Origin: Oribacterium asaccharolyticum ACB7
Lineage (GTDB): Bacteria > Bacillota > Clostridia > Lachnospirales > Lachnospiraceae
Length of the DNA stretch: 64,000 nt
Reading direction: 5' to 3'
Assembly (NCBI RefSeq): GCF_000238075.1
Contig: NZ_JH414507.1
Coordinates: 24,313 to 88,312 of the forward strand
Each line of letters begins with the position of its first letter. The stretch's first letter is position 1. This document shows positions 54,526 to 64,000 of the stretch, one piece after another. Both the position numbers and the translations under genes were made by a program. The notes beneath the pieces were generated by a model that did no database searches, had not been told where the DNA came from, and was given only the letters and a program-made list of their open reading frames with translations.

Positions 54526-54554
54526 ATTATAATGAAAGCCACTGAACCCGTCAA
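54526..54554 (-). promoter_or_regulatory. rpmH promoter
   Basis: On the minus strand TTGACG (54549-54554), 17 bases, TATAAT (54526-54531). A near-consensus sigma-A promoter about 115 bases upstream of rpmH. Confidence 0.85.
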
Positions 54555-54597
54555 TAGAAAGTTTCATCAAAAAAGAGAGATAAAATGAATTTCAGTT

Positions 54598-54770
54598 TTA
54601 TCCACATTTTTATCCACTTATCCACAATTATGTTAATTATCCACATTCTAATAAAATATCGTGGATAAACTATTCTTTAAGACTATTTATTTTAAAAAAT
54701 TCCAGAAAAAATGCATGTTTATTTGTGGATAAAATTTTTTCAACAATTAAACATTTTGATTTCATCCACA
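54598..54770. other. oriC: oriC DnaA-box cluster
   Basis: The AT-rich rpmH-dnaA gap holds boxes close to TTATCCACA: 54598-54606, 54610-54618 (one mismatch), 54618-54626 and 54637-54645 on the plus strand; 54660-54668 and 54724-54732 on the minus strand; 54762-54770 (one mismatch) on the plus strand. Several overlap or abut. Flanking gene directions diverge from here, as expected for a bidirectional chromosomal origin. A second box set could lie in the dnaA-dnaN gap, but I saw none. Confidence 0.93.
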
Positions 54771-54792
54771 AAGACTGTGTAATTCTTACAAC

Positions 54793-54821
54793 TTGATAAA
54801 GAACCCCCCATGCTGTAAAAT
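54793..54821 (+). promoter_or_regulatory. dnaA promoter
   Basis: TTGATA (54793-54798), 17 bases, TAAAAT (54816-54821), pointing at dnaA and directly adjoining the DnaA boxes, consistent with autoregulation by DnaA. Confidence 0.85.
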
Positions 54822-54870
54822 ATATAGGCTTTATCTTCTATCTGTTTACGAATTGCTTAAAGGGTGGAGT

Positions 54871-56229
54871 ATGACAAAAGAATTAGAAATCATAAAAAAT
54901 AAATGGAATGAAATATTGAATATGGTCAGGGAAATTGAGACGATTGCCGACGTTGCCTACGACCTTTGGATTGCCCCCTTAAAGCCTTACGATATCCTCG
55001 AGGACAGGCTTATTGTTTTAGTAGATAAAAAGCAATTTTTAGACATTATCAATAAAAGATTCAAGCAGACTCTTCGTATAGCTATCCTCGATGTTACGGA
55101 AATCAATAAAGAAATTCTTTTTATTGACGAAAGCGGCTTGGATTCCTTGTATAAAGAAGACAAAAAAGAAGAACTGAGTTTTTCGGATGCCTTAAAAAAC
55201 GCAAACTTAAATTCCCGCTATACCTTTGATTCATTTGTGGTAGGTTCTTCCAATGATCTGGCCCATGCTGCCTGCGTGGCAGTTGCGGAGCTTCCGGGTG
55301 AACAATACAATCCTCTCTATATTTATGGAGGTGCAGGACTTGGAAAAACACACCTTATGCAGTCCGTTGCCCATTTCATTTTGCAACAAAATCGAAATGC
55401 CAAGATTCGCTATGTTACCTCGGAGACCTTTATCAATGAATTTGTAGACAGTATTCGAAATAAAAATAATATATCTCCCGCCGAATTTCGGAAGAAATAC
55501 AGGGAACTGGACGTTCTTCTCATCGATGATATCCAGTTTTTAATTGGTAAAGAAGGAACACAGGAAGAATTTTTCCATACTTTCAATGCACTTTATGATA
55601 ATCGAAAGCAGATCATCATTGCTTCCGACAAACCTCCTAAAGACATTGATAATTTAGAGGAGAGACTTCGTTCCCGATTTGAAGTCGGACTTATCGTAGA
55701 CATCCAAATGCCGGATGTGGAGACTCGAATGGCCATTCTCCGAAAGAAGGAAGAATTGGAAGGCTATAACATTGACAATGAAGTCATCAAGTATATTGCG
55801 GATAATATCAAGTCCAATGTAAGAGAACTGGAAGGAGCACTTACTAAGGTAGTCGCCAAGTCACGTTTGGTAAAACAGCCTATTACACTAACTCTGGCGG
55901 AAGATCTCTTAAAGGATCATATTACACCAAGTGAAAGACGGGAAATTACAGCCGATGTCATTATAGAAATCGTAGCGGAACACTATAACCTGAATCGCTC
56001 AGAATTAGCTTCTCCCACAAAGAAGAAAAATATTGCTTATCCCAGACAAATAGCCATGTATCTCTGCAGAGAGATGACGGATGTCCCGCTGGTTACTGTT
56101 GGAGAATTACTGGGAGGAAGAGATCATTCTACCGTCATTCACGGCTGTGACAGAATATCCACAGATTTACGAACAAACGAACAATTACAATCCACAATAG
56201 AGAATTTAAGAAAAAAAATTGCCCGATAA
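54871..56229 (+). CDS. dnaA: Chromosomal replication initiator DnaA
   Basis: 452 residues. Domain I is at the N-terminus. The AAA+ domain has Walker A G-G-A-G-L-G-K-T-H (about 153-161) and Walker B L-L-I-D-D-I-Q-F-L. The DNA-binding domain IV ends with the signature R-D-H-S-T-V-I-H-G-C-D. It binds the boxes upstream and melts the origin. The linker domain II is short. The ATG at 54871 follows GGTGGAG; an in-frame TTG at 54793 lies in the promoter and is rejected. Confidence 0.98.
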   Translation: MTKELEIIKNKWNEILNMVREIETIADVAYDLWIAPLKPYDILEDRLIVLVDKKQFLDIINKRFKQTLRIAILDVTEINKEILFIDESGLDSLYKEDKKEELSFSDALKNANLNSRYTFDSFVVGSSNDLAHAACVAVAELPGEQYNPLYIYGGAGLGKTHLMQSVAHFILQQNRNAKIRYVTSETFINEFVDSIRNKNNISPAEFRKKYRELDVLLIDDIQFLIGKEGTQEEFFHTFNALYDNRKQIIIASDKPPKDIDNLEERLRSRFEVGLIVDIQMPDVETRMAILRKKEELEGYNIDNEVIKYIADNIKSNVRELEGALTKVVAKSRLVKQPITLTLAEDLLKDHITPSERREITADVIIEIVAEHYNLNRSELASPTKKKNIAYPRQIAMYLCREMTDVPLVTVGELLGGRDHSTVIHGCDRISTDLRTNEQLQSTIENLRKKIAR

Positions 56230-56368
56230 ATCCCCATAGTATCCCGGGACTATCAACATAGATTTTTATGCCAAATGCCTTTTAAAATCAAAGGAAAACG
56301 GCAATTTCACATTTACACAAAGCCTACTAATAGTACTAGGTAAAAAGAAAAAGAAAGAAAGGAAACGC

Positions 56369-57493
56369 ATGAAATTATTTTTTCAAAAAAATGATCTGGT
56401 TTCAGCAATACAAATCGTTGGACGTGCGGTAGCATCTAAAACAACCATGAGTATTATGGAATGTATTCTAATTGATGCAACGGAAGGGCAAATCAGTCTT
56501 ACAGGAAATAAATCCGAATTCGGTATAGAGACCATCTGTCCCGGTGTTATCGAAGAAGCAGGAAAGATTGCCTTGGAAGCAAAGCTTTTTACAGAGATTG
56601 TAAAACGCCTTCCGCAGACAGAAGGAAATAATCTTTGTATTGAAACGGAAGAAAACGGAAATTGTATCATCCGTTGTGAAAAGTCGGTTTTTAAAATTAT
56701 GGGAAGAAATGCGGAGGAATTTCCTTCCTTACCTTCTGTTGAAAAACAGGAAGCGATTACGGTCTCTCAATTCAGTTTAAGAAATATGATTAACCAGACG
56801 ATTTTCTCTACCGCTAATGGAGAGAATAATAAGAAGATGGCCGGAGAATATTTTGAAATAAAAGACAATCTTTTCTCCATTACTTCTTTGGACGGACATC
56901 GTATATCCATTCGAAAAACATTTTTGAAGGATTCCTATAGCGAACAAAGTGCCATTGTTCCGAAAGAAGTTTTATCCGACTTATCCAAGATTATGACCGG
57001 CGGTCTGGAAGATATGGTGGAAATGTATTTTTCCGGACAGTATCTGCTTTTCCATTATGAAAATACAACAGTAGTGACACAGCTTGTGGACGGTGAATAT
57101 TTCCATGTAAAACAAATGCTTTCCACAGATTATGAAACGAAAATTATGGTTAACAGGAAACAGCTTTTGGAAGATATAGATAGAGCAAGAATCATGGCAA
57201 GAGATAATGATAAGCAGCCTCTTATCTTAAAGATTGCCGATGACAGCTTATCTTTAAAGATTATTTCCGACTTGGGAAGAATGGATGCCGAGATTCCGGT
57301 TAAGCAAGAAGGAAAGGATCTTCTTATCGGTTTTAATCCGAACTTCCTGATGGATGCTTTACAGAATATAGAAGAGGAAGAGGTTTCCCTCTATTTTACC
57401 ATTCCCCGTTCTCCGGTATTTATCAGGGATAAGGAAGAAAATTATATCTATATGATTTTACCGGTTAACTTTAATGCGGATCAAGTAGAATGA
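56369..57493 (+). CDS. dnaN: DNA polymerase III beta subunit (sliding clamp)
   Basis: 374 residues. The three-domain clamp is complete, with the N-terminal F-F-Q-K-N-D-L-V-S-A-I, the middle S-V-E-K-Q-E-A-I-T-V and the C-terminal Y-I-Y-M-I-L-P-V-N, close to the usual L-x-M-P-x-R end. It tethers polymerase to DNA. AAAGGAAACGC precedes the ATG. The 139-base gap from dnaA is AT-rich and holds no gene. Its stop overlaps recF by 4 bases. Confidence 0.97.
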   Translation: MKLFFQKNDLVSAIQIVGRAVASKTTMSIMECILIDATEGQISLTGNKSEFGIETICPGVIEEAGKIALEAKLFTEIVKRLPQTEGNNLCIETEENGNCIIRCEKSVFKIMGRNAEEFPSLPSVEKQEAITVSQFSLRNMINQTIFSTANGENNKKMAGEYFEIKDNLFSITSLDGHRISIRKTFLKDSYSEQSAIVPKEVLSDLSKIMTGGLEDMVEMYFSGQYLLFHYENTTVVTQLVDGEYFHVKQMLSTDYETKIMVNRKQLLEDIDRARIMARDNDKQPLILKIADDSLSLKIISDLGRMDAEIPVKQEGKDLLIGFNPNFLMDALQNIEEEEVSLYFTIPRSPVFIRDKEENYIYMILPVNFNADQVE

Positions 57494-58572
57494 TAATTGA
57501 GTCCATAGAGTTACAAAATTACAGAAATTATGAAAGTCTGAAATTGTCTTTAGGAAATAAAAATAATATTTTTTATGGAGACAATGCGCAGGGAAAAACC
57601 AATTTACTGGAGGCAATTTTTTTTGCGGCCAGTTCCAAGTCTTTTCGTTTTTGTAAGGATAGAGATGTGATTCGTTTTTCGGAGGAAGAAGCCCATATTA
57701 AGATGATTCTTCAAAAAAAAGGAATAAAGAATCGTATTGATATTCATGTAAAAAAGAATAAGACAAAGGGAATTGCCATTAACGGTTTTCCGGTAAGAAA
57801 AGCTTCCGACCTTTTTGGTTTAGCCAATGTGGTTATTTTTTCTCCGGAGGATTTAAGTCTGATTAAGGATGGTCCCAGGGAAAGAAGAAGATTTATTGAT
57901 TTGGAACTTTGTCAATTAAATAAAATTTATTTATACAACTTAACGAGGTATAATAGAGTTTTATTACAGAGAAATAAGCTGTTAAAAGATATTTCTTTTA
58001 AACCGCAGCTCGAAGACAGTCTTTCCGTTTGGGATGAAGAGCTTGTAAAATATGGTCATGCCCTTATCCGTTTACGAAGAGAATTTATAGAAAGTTTGCA
58101 GGAAAAGCTGATACGAATTCATAAAAATATCAGCGGAGGAAGGGAAGAACTGATTCTTAGTTATGAAGAAAATGTAAAAGAAGAAGCGTTTTTGGAATCT
58201 GTTTTAAGAGCAAGGGAAACGGAAAAAAAACAAAAAATCAGTTTGGTAGGACCGCATAGAGATGATCTTCTTTTTCAAATCAACGGAGAGGACATTCGAA
58301 AATTCGGCTCACAAGGGCAGAAAAGAACAGCGGCTCTTTCCCTGAAGCTTGCAGAGATTGAACTCGTAAAGGAAAAGATAGAGGATTATCCTATTTTACT
58401 TTTGGATGATGTCTTTTCGGAACTCGATAAAAAAAGGCAGAATTTTTTACTGGATGAAATTTCCGACGTACAAAGCATCATCACTTGTACCGGATTAGAA
58501 GATTTAATAGAAAATCGTTTTCCCATAGATAAGCTTTACTATGTGGAAGGTGGAAAGATTGAATGTCCATAG
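57490..58572 (+). CDS. recF: Recombination mediator RecF
   Basis: 360 residues. Walker [12 protein letters not shown] is near residue 31 and the ABC signature/Walker B region has [10 protein letters not shown] and [11 protein letters not shown]. It loads RecA at single-stranded gaps. The ATG overlaps the dnaN stop, so the S4-domain gene yaaA, usually between dnaN and recF in Firmicutes, is missing here. Confidence 0.97.
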   Translation: MIIESIELQNYRNYESLKLSLGNKNNIFYGDNAQGKTNLLEAIFFAASSKSFRFCKDRDVIRFSEEEAHIKMILQKKGIKNRIDIHVKKNKTKGIAINGFPVRKASDLFGLANVVIFSPEDLSLIKDGPRERRRFIDLELCQLNKIYLYNLTRYNRVLLQRNKLLKDISFKPQLEDSLSVWDEELVKYGHALIRLRREFIESLQEKLIRIHKNISGGREELILSYEENVKEEAFLESVLRARETEKKQKISLVGPHRDDLLFQINGEDIRKFGSQGQKRTAALSLKLAEIELVKEKIEDYPILLLDDVFSELDKKRQNFLLDEISDVQSIITCTGLEDLIENRFPIDKLYYVEGGKIECP

Positions 58573-58582
58573 AGGAGGGTTC

Positions 58583-60541
58583 ATGGCAATAGAGAGAGAA
58601 GATCAGGATCTGAATGAACAGTTTCACGCATCGAAGGAATACGGTGCAGATCAGATTCAGATACTGGAGGGTTTGGAAGCGGTAAGAAAACGTCCCGGAA
58701 TGTATATCGGTAGTACTTCTGTTCGCGGCCTGCATCACCTTGTTTATGAGATAGTGGATAATTCCGTAGATGAGGCTCTGGCCGGTTTTTGCGACAATAT
58801 TACCGTCACCATTCATAAGGACAATTCCATTACCGTAGAGGATGACGGTAGAGGAATTCCGGTAGATATCCAGAAGAAAGCCGGAAAGTCGGCACTTGAA
58901 GTTGTATTTACCGTACTCCATGCCGGCGGAAAATTCGGCGGATCCGGCTATAAGGTTTCCGGCGGCCTGCACGGTGTGGGAGCCAGTGTTGTGAATGCAT
59001 TGTCCAGTTTTCTGGATGTTACGGTTTGTAAAGACGGAAAAATCTATACGATGTCCTTCTCCAAAGGAAAGGTAATAAAAGAAATTGAGTGTATCGGAAC
59101 TTGTACGGAAGAAGAGCATGGAACCAAGGTTCATTTCTTACCTGATTCCGAAATCTTTGAAGAGAGTATTTATGATTTTGATACCTTAAAGGTGCGTTTA
59201 AGAGAAACTGCTTTTCTCACCAAGAATCTTCGCATCAAACTTGTGGATGAAAGAGAAGAAGAGACTAGAGAAATGACCTTCCACTATGAGGGAGGAATCA
59301 AAGAGTTCGTAACATACTTAAACAAGGGAAAAGAAGCACTTTATCCGGATGTTATTTATTGTGAAGGGGAAAAGGAGCATATTCTTGTCGAAGTAGCGAT
59401 GCAGCACAATGATTCCTATACGGAAAATATTTATACCTTCGTAAACAACATCAATACTCCGGAAGGCGGAACCCATCTCACCGGTTTTAAAAATGCCTTA
59501 ACAAAGACATTTAATGATTATGCAAGACAAAATAAGCTTTTAAAGGACAGTGAGCCGAATCTTTCCGGAGAGGATATCCGCGAGGGCTTAACCTGTATTA
59601 TTTCCGTAAAAATTGAAGATCCGCAGTTTGAAGGACAGACCAAGCAAAAGCTCGGTACTTCCGAAGCGCAGGTTGCCGTACAGGGTATTGTTTCGGAGCA
59701 GTTGACTTACTTCCTGGAGCAAAACCCGGCTGTGGCCAGAGTCATGTGTGAAAAATCCATTATGGCGCAAAGAGCGAGAGCCGCGGCAAGAAAAGCAAGA
59801 GATTTAACAAGACGAAAGTCGGCACTGGACGGTGTGGGACTTCCCGGAAAGCTTGCCGATTGCAGCAGTAAGGATGCTGAGCGCTGTGAAATCTTTATCG
59901 TTGAGGGAGACTCCGCACTGGGACCTGCAAAGGAAGGAAGAAATCCGGAAACACAGGCAGTACTTCCCCTTCGCGGAAAGGTTCTGAATGTGCAGAAGGC
60001 AAGACTGGATCGGATTTATGCCAACGAGGAAATAAAAGGTATGATTACCGCCTTCGGAACGGGAATCAACGAGGACTTTGATTTGTCAAAGCTTCGTTAT
60101 CATAAGATTATCATTATGACCGATGCCGATGTGGACGGAGCACATATTTCCACCTTAATGCTGACCTTTATTTATAATTTTATGCCGGATCTTATTAAAG
60201 AGGGCCATGTCTATCTGGCACAGCCGCCACTCTTTAATATCACCAAGAATAAAAAGCATTACTATGCTTATTCTGATGAGGAGTATCAGAATATATTGAA
60301 GGAAATTGGTGCGGAAGGTGCCGATGTATCCCGATTCAAAGGTTTGGGAGAAATGGATACGGAAGAGCTTGCGGAGACCACCATGGATCCGGAAACCAGA
60401 ACCCTTCTTCGTGTCAACATGGAAGAAGACGACAAGGCGGAGCTCGATATTACCTTTACTACTTTGATGGGAGATCAGGTAGAACCCAGAAGAGAGTTCA
60501 TTGAGAAAAACGCCCGCTATGTAAAGAATCTGGATGTATAG
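58583..60541 (+). CDS. gyrB: DNA gyrase subunit B
   Basis: 652 residues. The GHKL ATPase has [16 protein letters not shown] and G-G-L-H-G-V-G. The TOPRIM domain has E-G-D-S-A and D-A-D-V-D-G-A-H-I. With GyrA it introduces negative supercoils. The start at 58583 is set by AGAGGAGGG; the frame is open to 58541 but overlaps recF without a ribosome site. 10 bases separate it from gyrA. Confidence 0.98.
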   Translation: MAIEREDQDLNEQFHASKEYGADQIQILEGLEAVRKRPGMYIGSTSVRGLHHLVYEIVDNSVDEALAGFCDNITVTIHKDNSITVEDDGRGIPVDIQKKAGKSALEVVFTVLHAGGKFGGSGYKVSGGLHGVGASVVNALSSFLDVTVCKDGKIYTMSFSKGKVIKEIECIGTCTEEEHGTKVHFLPDSEIFEESIYDFDTLKVRLRETAFLTKNLRIKLVDEREEETREMTFHYEGGIKEFVTYLNKGKEALYPDVIYCEGEKEHILVEVAMQHNDSYTENIYTFVNNINTPEGGTHLTGFKNALTKTFNDYARQNKLLKDSEPNLSGEDIREGLTCIISVKIEDPQFEGQTKQKLGTSEAQVAVQGIVSEQLTYFLEQNPAVARVMCEKSIMAQRARAAARKARDLTRRKSALDGVGLPGKLADCSSKDAERCEIFIVEGDSALGPAKEGRNPETQAVLPLRGKVLNVQKARLDRIYANEEIKGMITAFGTGINEDFDLSKLRYHKIIIMTDADVDGAHISTLMLTFIYNFMPDLIKEGHVYLAQPPLFNITKNKKHYYAYSDEEYQNILKEIGAEGADVSRFKGLGEMDTEELAETTMDPETRTLLRVNMEEDDKAELDITFTTLMGDQVEPRREFIEKNARYVKNLDV

Positions 60542-60551
60542 GAGGTAGATT

Positions 60552-63098
60552 TTGGAGCCGAATATTTTCGATAAGGTGCAGGAAGTTGATCTGAAAAAGA
60601 CGATGGAAAATTCCTACATCGATTATGCCATGAGCGTTATCGTATCCAGAGCGATTCCGGATGTGAGAGACGGTCTGAAACCGGTACAAAGAAGAGTGCT
60701 CTATGCTCTGCAAAGCCTTGGAGTTACGCCGGATAAGAAAACCAAGAAATGTGCAACCATCGTAGGAGAGACCATGGGTAAATATCACCCGCACGGAGAC
60801 TCTTCTATTTATGGATCCTTAGTATATATGGGACAGCCCTGGTCCATGCGCTATGTTTTAATCGATAAGCAGGGAAATTTCGGTTCGGAAGATGGAGACA
60901 GTCCCGCCGCAATGCGTTATACCGAGGCAAAGATGTCCAAGATGGCAGCGGAAATGTTGTCGGGCATTAATAAGAATACGGTTGACTTTATGCCGAACTT
61001 CTCCAACGAATATGATGAGCCGACCGTGCTTCCTGCGCGTTTTCCGAATCTTCTCGTAAACGGCGCAACCGGAATTGCAGTAGGCATGTCCACCAATATT
61101 CCACCTCATAATCTAAGAGAAGTGATTGCCGGTGTAGATAAAATCATTGAGAATCGCATTGCGGGAAGAAAGACGGAAATTGATGAGCTTCTTCCCATTG
61201 TTAAGGGACCGGATTTTCCGACAGGAGCTACGATTCTCGGAAAAAGAGATGTGGAAGAAGCATACCGAACCGGAAGAGGAAAGGTGAAGATGCGTGCCGT
61301 TTGTGAAATTGAGACCATGCCAAACGGAAAGCACAGAATCATTGTAAAAGAGCTTCCCTACCTTGTTTACCGTTCCCGTGTTATTGAAAAGATTGCAGAT
61401 CTTGTAAAAGATAAGAAAATTGACGGCATCACTTATATTCATGATGCGGCAGGAAAAAATTCCAATGCCAAAATCAATATTGAGTTAAGAAAAGACGCGA
61501 ATCCGCAGGTTATTTTAAATCAGCTCTATAAGCATACTCAGCTGCAGGAAACCTTCGGTGTGATTATGCTCTGTATCGTAAACGGAGAGCCGAGGATTCT
61601 CAATTTACTACAGATTTTGGAAGAGTTCTTAGGACACCAGGTCAATGTTGTCAGAAGAAGAACCGAGTATGACCTTCAAAAGTGTGAAGATAGAGCACAT
61701 ATTTTGGAAGGACTTCTCAAAGCACTCGATCATATTGATGAAATAGTTGCTATTATCCGTGCTGCAAAAAATGTAGAAGAGGCAAAGCTGAACTTAATCA
61801 GCCGGTTCGGCTTTTCCGATGTGCAGGCGCAGGCGATTGTGGATATGCGTCTCCGTGCTCTTACCGGTTTGGAAAGAGAAAGGCTGGAGAATGAGTACAA
61901 CGATCTTCTGGCAAAGATTGCTTACTATAAAGAGATTTTAGGAAATGAAAACAAGCTGCTTTCCGTAATTCAGGAAGAGCTGGATGCCATTGCAGAGAAG
62001 TATGGTGATGATCGAAAGACACAGTTTAGTTTTGATAAAGATTTCCAGGCGGAAGACTTTATCTCGGACGATGATGTGGTGATTACATCTACCAGTCTCG
62101 GATATATTAAGAGGATGTCACCGGAGCATTTCCATCAGCAAAATAGAGGCGGAAAAGGCATAAAGGGGATGCAGACAATAGAGAATGACTATATCGAAGA
62201 CCTCTTTATGACGACGAACCACCACTATGTCATGTTCTTTACAAACCAAGGAAGAATCTTCCGTATTAAGGGATATGAGATTCCGGAGGCAAGCAGAACG
62301 GCAAGAGGAACGGCACTGGTAAACCTCCTCTCCTTACAGGAAAATGAAAAAGTTACGGCGACGCTTTGCTTAAGAGATACCAACGAGGAAAAATACCTCA
62401 TTCTCACAACGAAGAAGGGAATTATTAAGAAAACGGAACTTTCCCAGTTTGCCAATGTGCGGAAGAATGGCATGATTGCCATTACTCTAAATGAGGGAGA
62501 CCAGCTGATTGAAGCAAAGCTTCTTTCCGAGGATGAAGAAATCTTCCTGGTTACCAAGAAAGGTATGGCGATTGAATTCAATGAGAAGGATGTTCGTGCA
62601 ACCGGACGATCCTCTATGGGTGTACGCGGTATCCGCTTAAATGCTGGCGATGAAGTCATTGGTATGCAGGAAGCTTCCCAGGGAGAGCATTTCCTTCTCG
62701 TTTCCGAAAAGGGTTACGGAAAGCTGACGGACAAGAGTTGCTTTAAAGCGCAGGCTCGCGGCGGAAAGGGTATCCGTTGCTATAAGATTACGGAGAAGAC
62801 CGGAGATATCGTAGGCTTTAAGCTCTGCGATAAAGATAGAGAGATTCTTCTTATTACTACGGAAGGAATCATGATTCGAATCAATCTCGATAAAGTGAGC
62901 ATTTTAGGAAGAAATACTTCCGGCGTAAAGCTGATGGATATTGACAAAGATACCGATACCGTAATTGCTTCCGTTGCCAAAGTGAGAGAGACGGAAAATG
63001 AGGAAGATTCAGAAGAAGGAGCTGCTTCAGAAAACACGGATTTGAGGGCAGTAGAAGAAAATCAAAAAGAGGGAGAAAGTCCGGAAGAAAACTCCTAA
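60552..63098 (+). CDS. gyrA: DNA gyrase subunit A
   Basis: 848 residues, TTG start behind GGAGGT (60541-60546). The catalytic Tyr123 lies in A-M-R-Y-T-E-A. The quinolone region is Y-H-P-H-G-D-S-S-I-Y-G, with Ser84 at the E. coli Ser83 position and Gly88 at the Asp87 position. The C-terminal pinwheel includes the GyrA box-like Q-N-R-G-G-K-G (E. coli QRRGGKG). An acidic tail (about residues 810-848) closes the protein. Confidence 0.98.
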   Translation: MEPNIFDKVQEVDLKKTMENSYIDYAMSVIVSRAIPDVRDGLKPVQRRVLYALQSLGVTPDKKTKKCATIVGETMGKYHPHGDSSIYGSLVYMGQPWSMRYVLIDKQGNFGSEDGDSPAAMRYTEAKMSKMAAEMLSGINKNTVDFMPNFSNEYDEPTVLPARFPNLLVNGATGIAVGMSTNIPPHNLREVIAGVDKIIENRIAGRKTEIDELLPIVKGPDFPTGATILGKRDVEEAYRTGRGKVKMRAVCEIETMPNGKHRIIVKELPYLVYRSRVIEKIADLVKDKKIDGITYIHDAAGKNSNAKINIELRKDANPQVILNQLYKHTQLQETFGVIMLCIVNGEPRILNLLQILEEFLGHQVNVVRRRTEYDLQKCEDRAHILEGLLKALDHIDEIVAIIRAAKNVEEAKLNLISRFGFSDVQAQAIVDMRLRALTGLERERLENEYNDLLAKIAYYKEILGNENKLLSVIQEELDAIAEKYGDDRKTQFSFDKDFQAEDFISDDDVVITSTSLGYIKRMSPEHFHQQNRGGKGIKGMQTIENDYIEDLFMTTNHHYVMFFTNQGRIFRIKGYEIPEASRTARGTALVNLLSLQENEKVTATLCLRDTNEEKYLILTTKKGIIKKTELSQFANVRKNGMIAITLNEGDQLIEAKLLSEDEEIFLVTKKGMAIEFNEKDVRATGRSSMGVRGIRLNAGDEVIGMQEASQGEHFLLVSEKGYGKLTDKSCFKAQARGGKGIRCYKITEKTGDIVGFKLCDKDREILLITTEGIMIRINLDKVSILGRNTSGVKLMDIDKDTDTVIASVAKVRETENEEDSEEGAASENTDLRAVEENQKEGESPEENS

Positions 63099-63105
63099 AA
63101 ATTCC

Positions 63106-63134
63106 TTGACATAAAAATCTGAATTTGATACTCT
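63106..63134 (+). promoter_or_regulatory. tRNA-Ser promoter
   Basis: TTGACA (63106-63111), 17 bases, TACTCT (63129-63134), eight bases after gyrA. Between it and the tRNA are two small hairpins, CACCT/AGGTG (63142-63155) and ATCCC/GGGAT (63157-63174), in the tRNA leader. Confidence 0.8.
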
Positions 63135-63178
63135 AATAAAGCACCTTTCTAGGTGAATCCCTTTTGGCAGGGATAAAA

Positions 63179-63266
63179 GGAGTAATACTCAAGAGGCCGA
63201 AGAGGCGCCCCTGCTAAGGGTGTAGGTCGGGAAACCGGCGCGAGGGTTCAAATCCCTCTTACTCCG
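63179..63266 (+). tRNA. tRNA-Ser (anticodon GCU)
   Basis: 88 nt. Acceptor GGAGTAA/TTACTCC, anticodon loop CTGCTAA (GCU, reading AGC/AGU), a long class II variable arm (GGTCGGGAAACCGGC region) and T arm GAGGG-TTCAAAT-CCCTC. Discriminator G; CCA not encoded. Confidence 0.97.
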
Positions 63267-63290
63267 TTTTCGGGAAACCGAAAAAAATGC

Positions 63291-63318
63291 TTGACAAAGA
63301 AACTCTCTTTGTTATAAT
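63291..63318 (+). promoter_or_regulatory. rRNA operon promoter
   Basis: TTGACA (63291-63296), 16 bases, TATAAT (63313-63318): both hexamers perfect. A leader hairpin CTGTCC/GGACAG (63326-63343) and about 190 bases of untranslated leader follow before 16S. The 63267-63530 stretch contains no gene. Confidence 0.95.
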
Positions 63319-63530
63319 AGCATGGCTGTCCTGAAAAGGACAGGAACAGTACCTTGAAAATCAAAGATCGAATAATACACAGACCCTGAAGATTCTAAAG
63401 AATTTTCAGTAATGTTTCAAACGAAACTTACACGAACGGTTTAATAAACCAAAAAAGTAAAACAAGGAAAAACAAAAGCTAAGCTAAGTTTTGACTGGAG
63501 AAAGAACTTAAAGAGAGCAATCTCTTAACT

Positions 63531-64000
<470 letters not shown>

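Noticed and set aside
54793-54870. 26-residue upstream extension of DnaA from TTG
   Set aside because: It begins within the -35 box of the dnaA promoter; ATG 54871 has a proper ribosome site and matches the family start.

Overview
The window looks like the origin-of-replication region of a low-to-mid GC Gram-positive anaerobe of the class Clostridia, most likely Lachnospiraceae. This rests on the partial 16S rRNA at the right edge, a lipoteichoic-acid-synthase-like enzyme, Clostridia-type housekeeping gene order (parA/parB, rsmG, mnmG, mnmE, jag, yidC, yidD, rnpA, rpmH, oriC, dnaA, dnaN, recF, gyrB, gyrA, rrn) and strong AGGAGG-type ribosome binding sites. I cannot name the genus from sequence alone.

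Right part (about 44.8-64 kb): oriC is the roughly 0.46 kb AT-rich gap between rpmH and dnaA, with at least seven DnaA-box-like sites. Genes left of it (rpmH to parA/parB) read leftward and genes right of it (dnaA to 16S) read rightward, so both arms run with replication. Two perfect parS palindromes lie next to parA and inside rsmG. A tRNA-Ser(GCU) and the start of an rRNA operon follow gyrA, each with a near-consensus sigma-A promoter.

Middle part (about 20.5-44.8 kb): ordinary metabolism and envelope genes. They include a trigger-factor-like lipoprotein, M18 aminopeptidase, signal peptidase I with a cysteine-bearing insert, an alpha/beta hydrolase, an SPFH protein with HAD phosphatase and YggS, an HD protein, an LtaS/MdoB-like transferase, two tandem 7TM-GGDEF diguanylate cyclase paralogues, MalQ, ComF, RecD2, MreB, RsmA, a large membrane-anchored protein with a C39-peptidase-like end, and DUF4446.

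Left part (1-20.4 kb): more accessory. It has a DinJ-like antitoxin paired with a PIN toxin, a membrane-spanning XRE regulator, a TrpR-like YerC, a C69 dipeptidase, two chemoreceptors, a tRNA-Gly(CCC) and an Spx/ArsC-like protein. The most distinctive item is a seven-gene leftward cluster (18650 down to 10354) of exported or membrane-anchored proteins: NPCBM protein, wall-binding-repeat protein, transglutaminase, WG-repeat protein, zinc-ribbon membrane protein, a 940-residue protein with a lipase-3-like domain lacking its serine nucleophile, and a zinc-ribbon/YARHG protein. It looks like one surface-associated transcription unit of unknown purpose.

A second theme is small dispersed repeats. 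One hairpin family (about 36-45 nt) occurs in intergenic gaps; its stems co-vary between copies, and one copy supplies the last codons and stop of the HAD gene. A second recurring sequence, GGCTGTAAAAAA with its inverse, forms several terminators. No CRISPR array, insertion sequence or prophage was seen.
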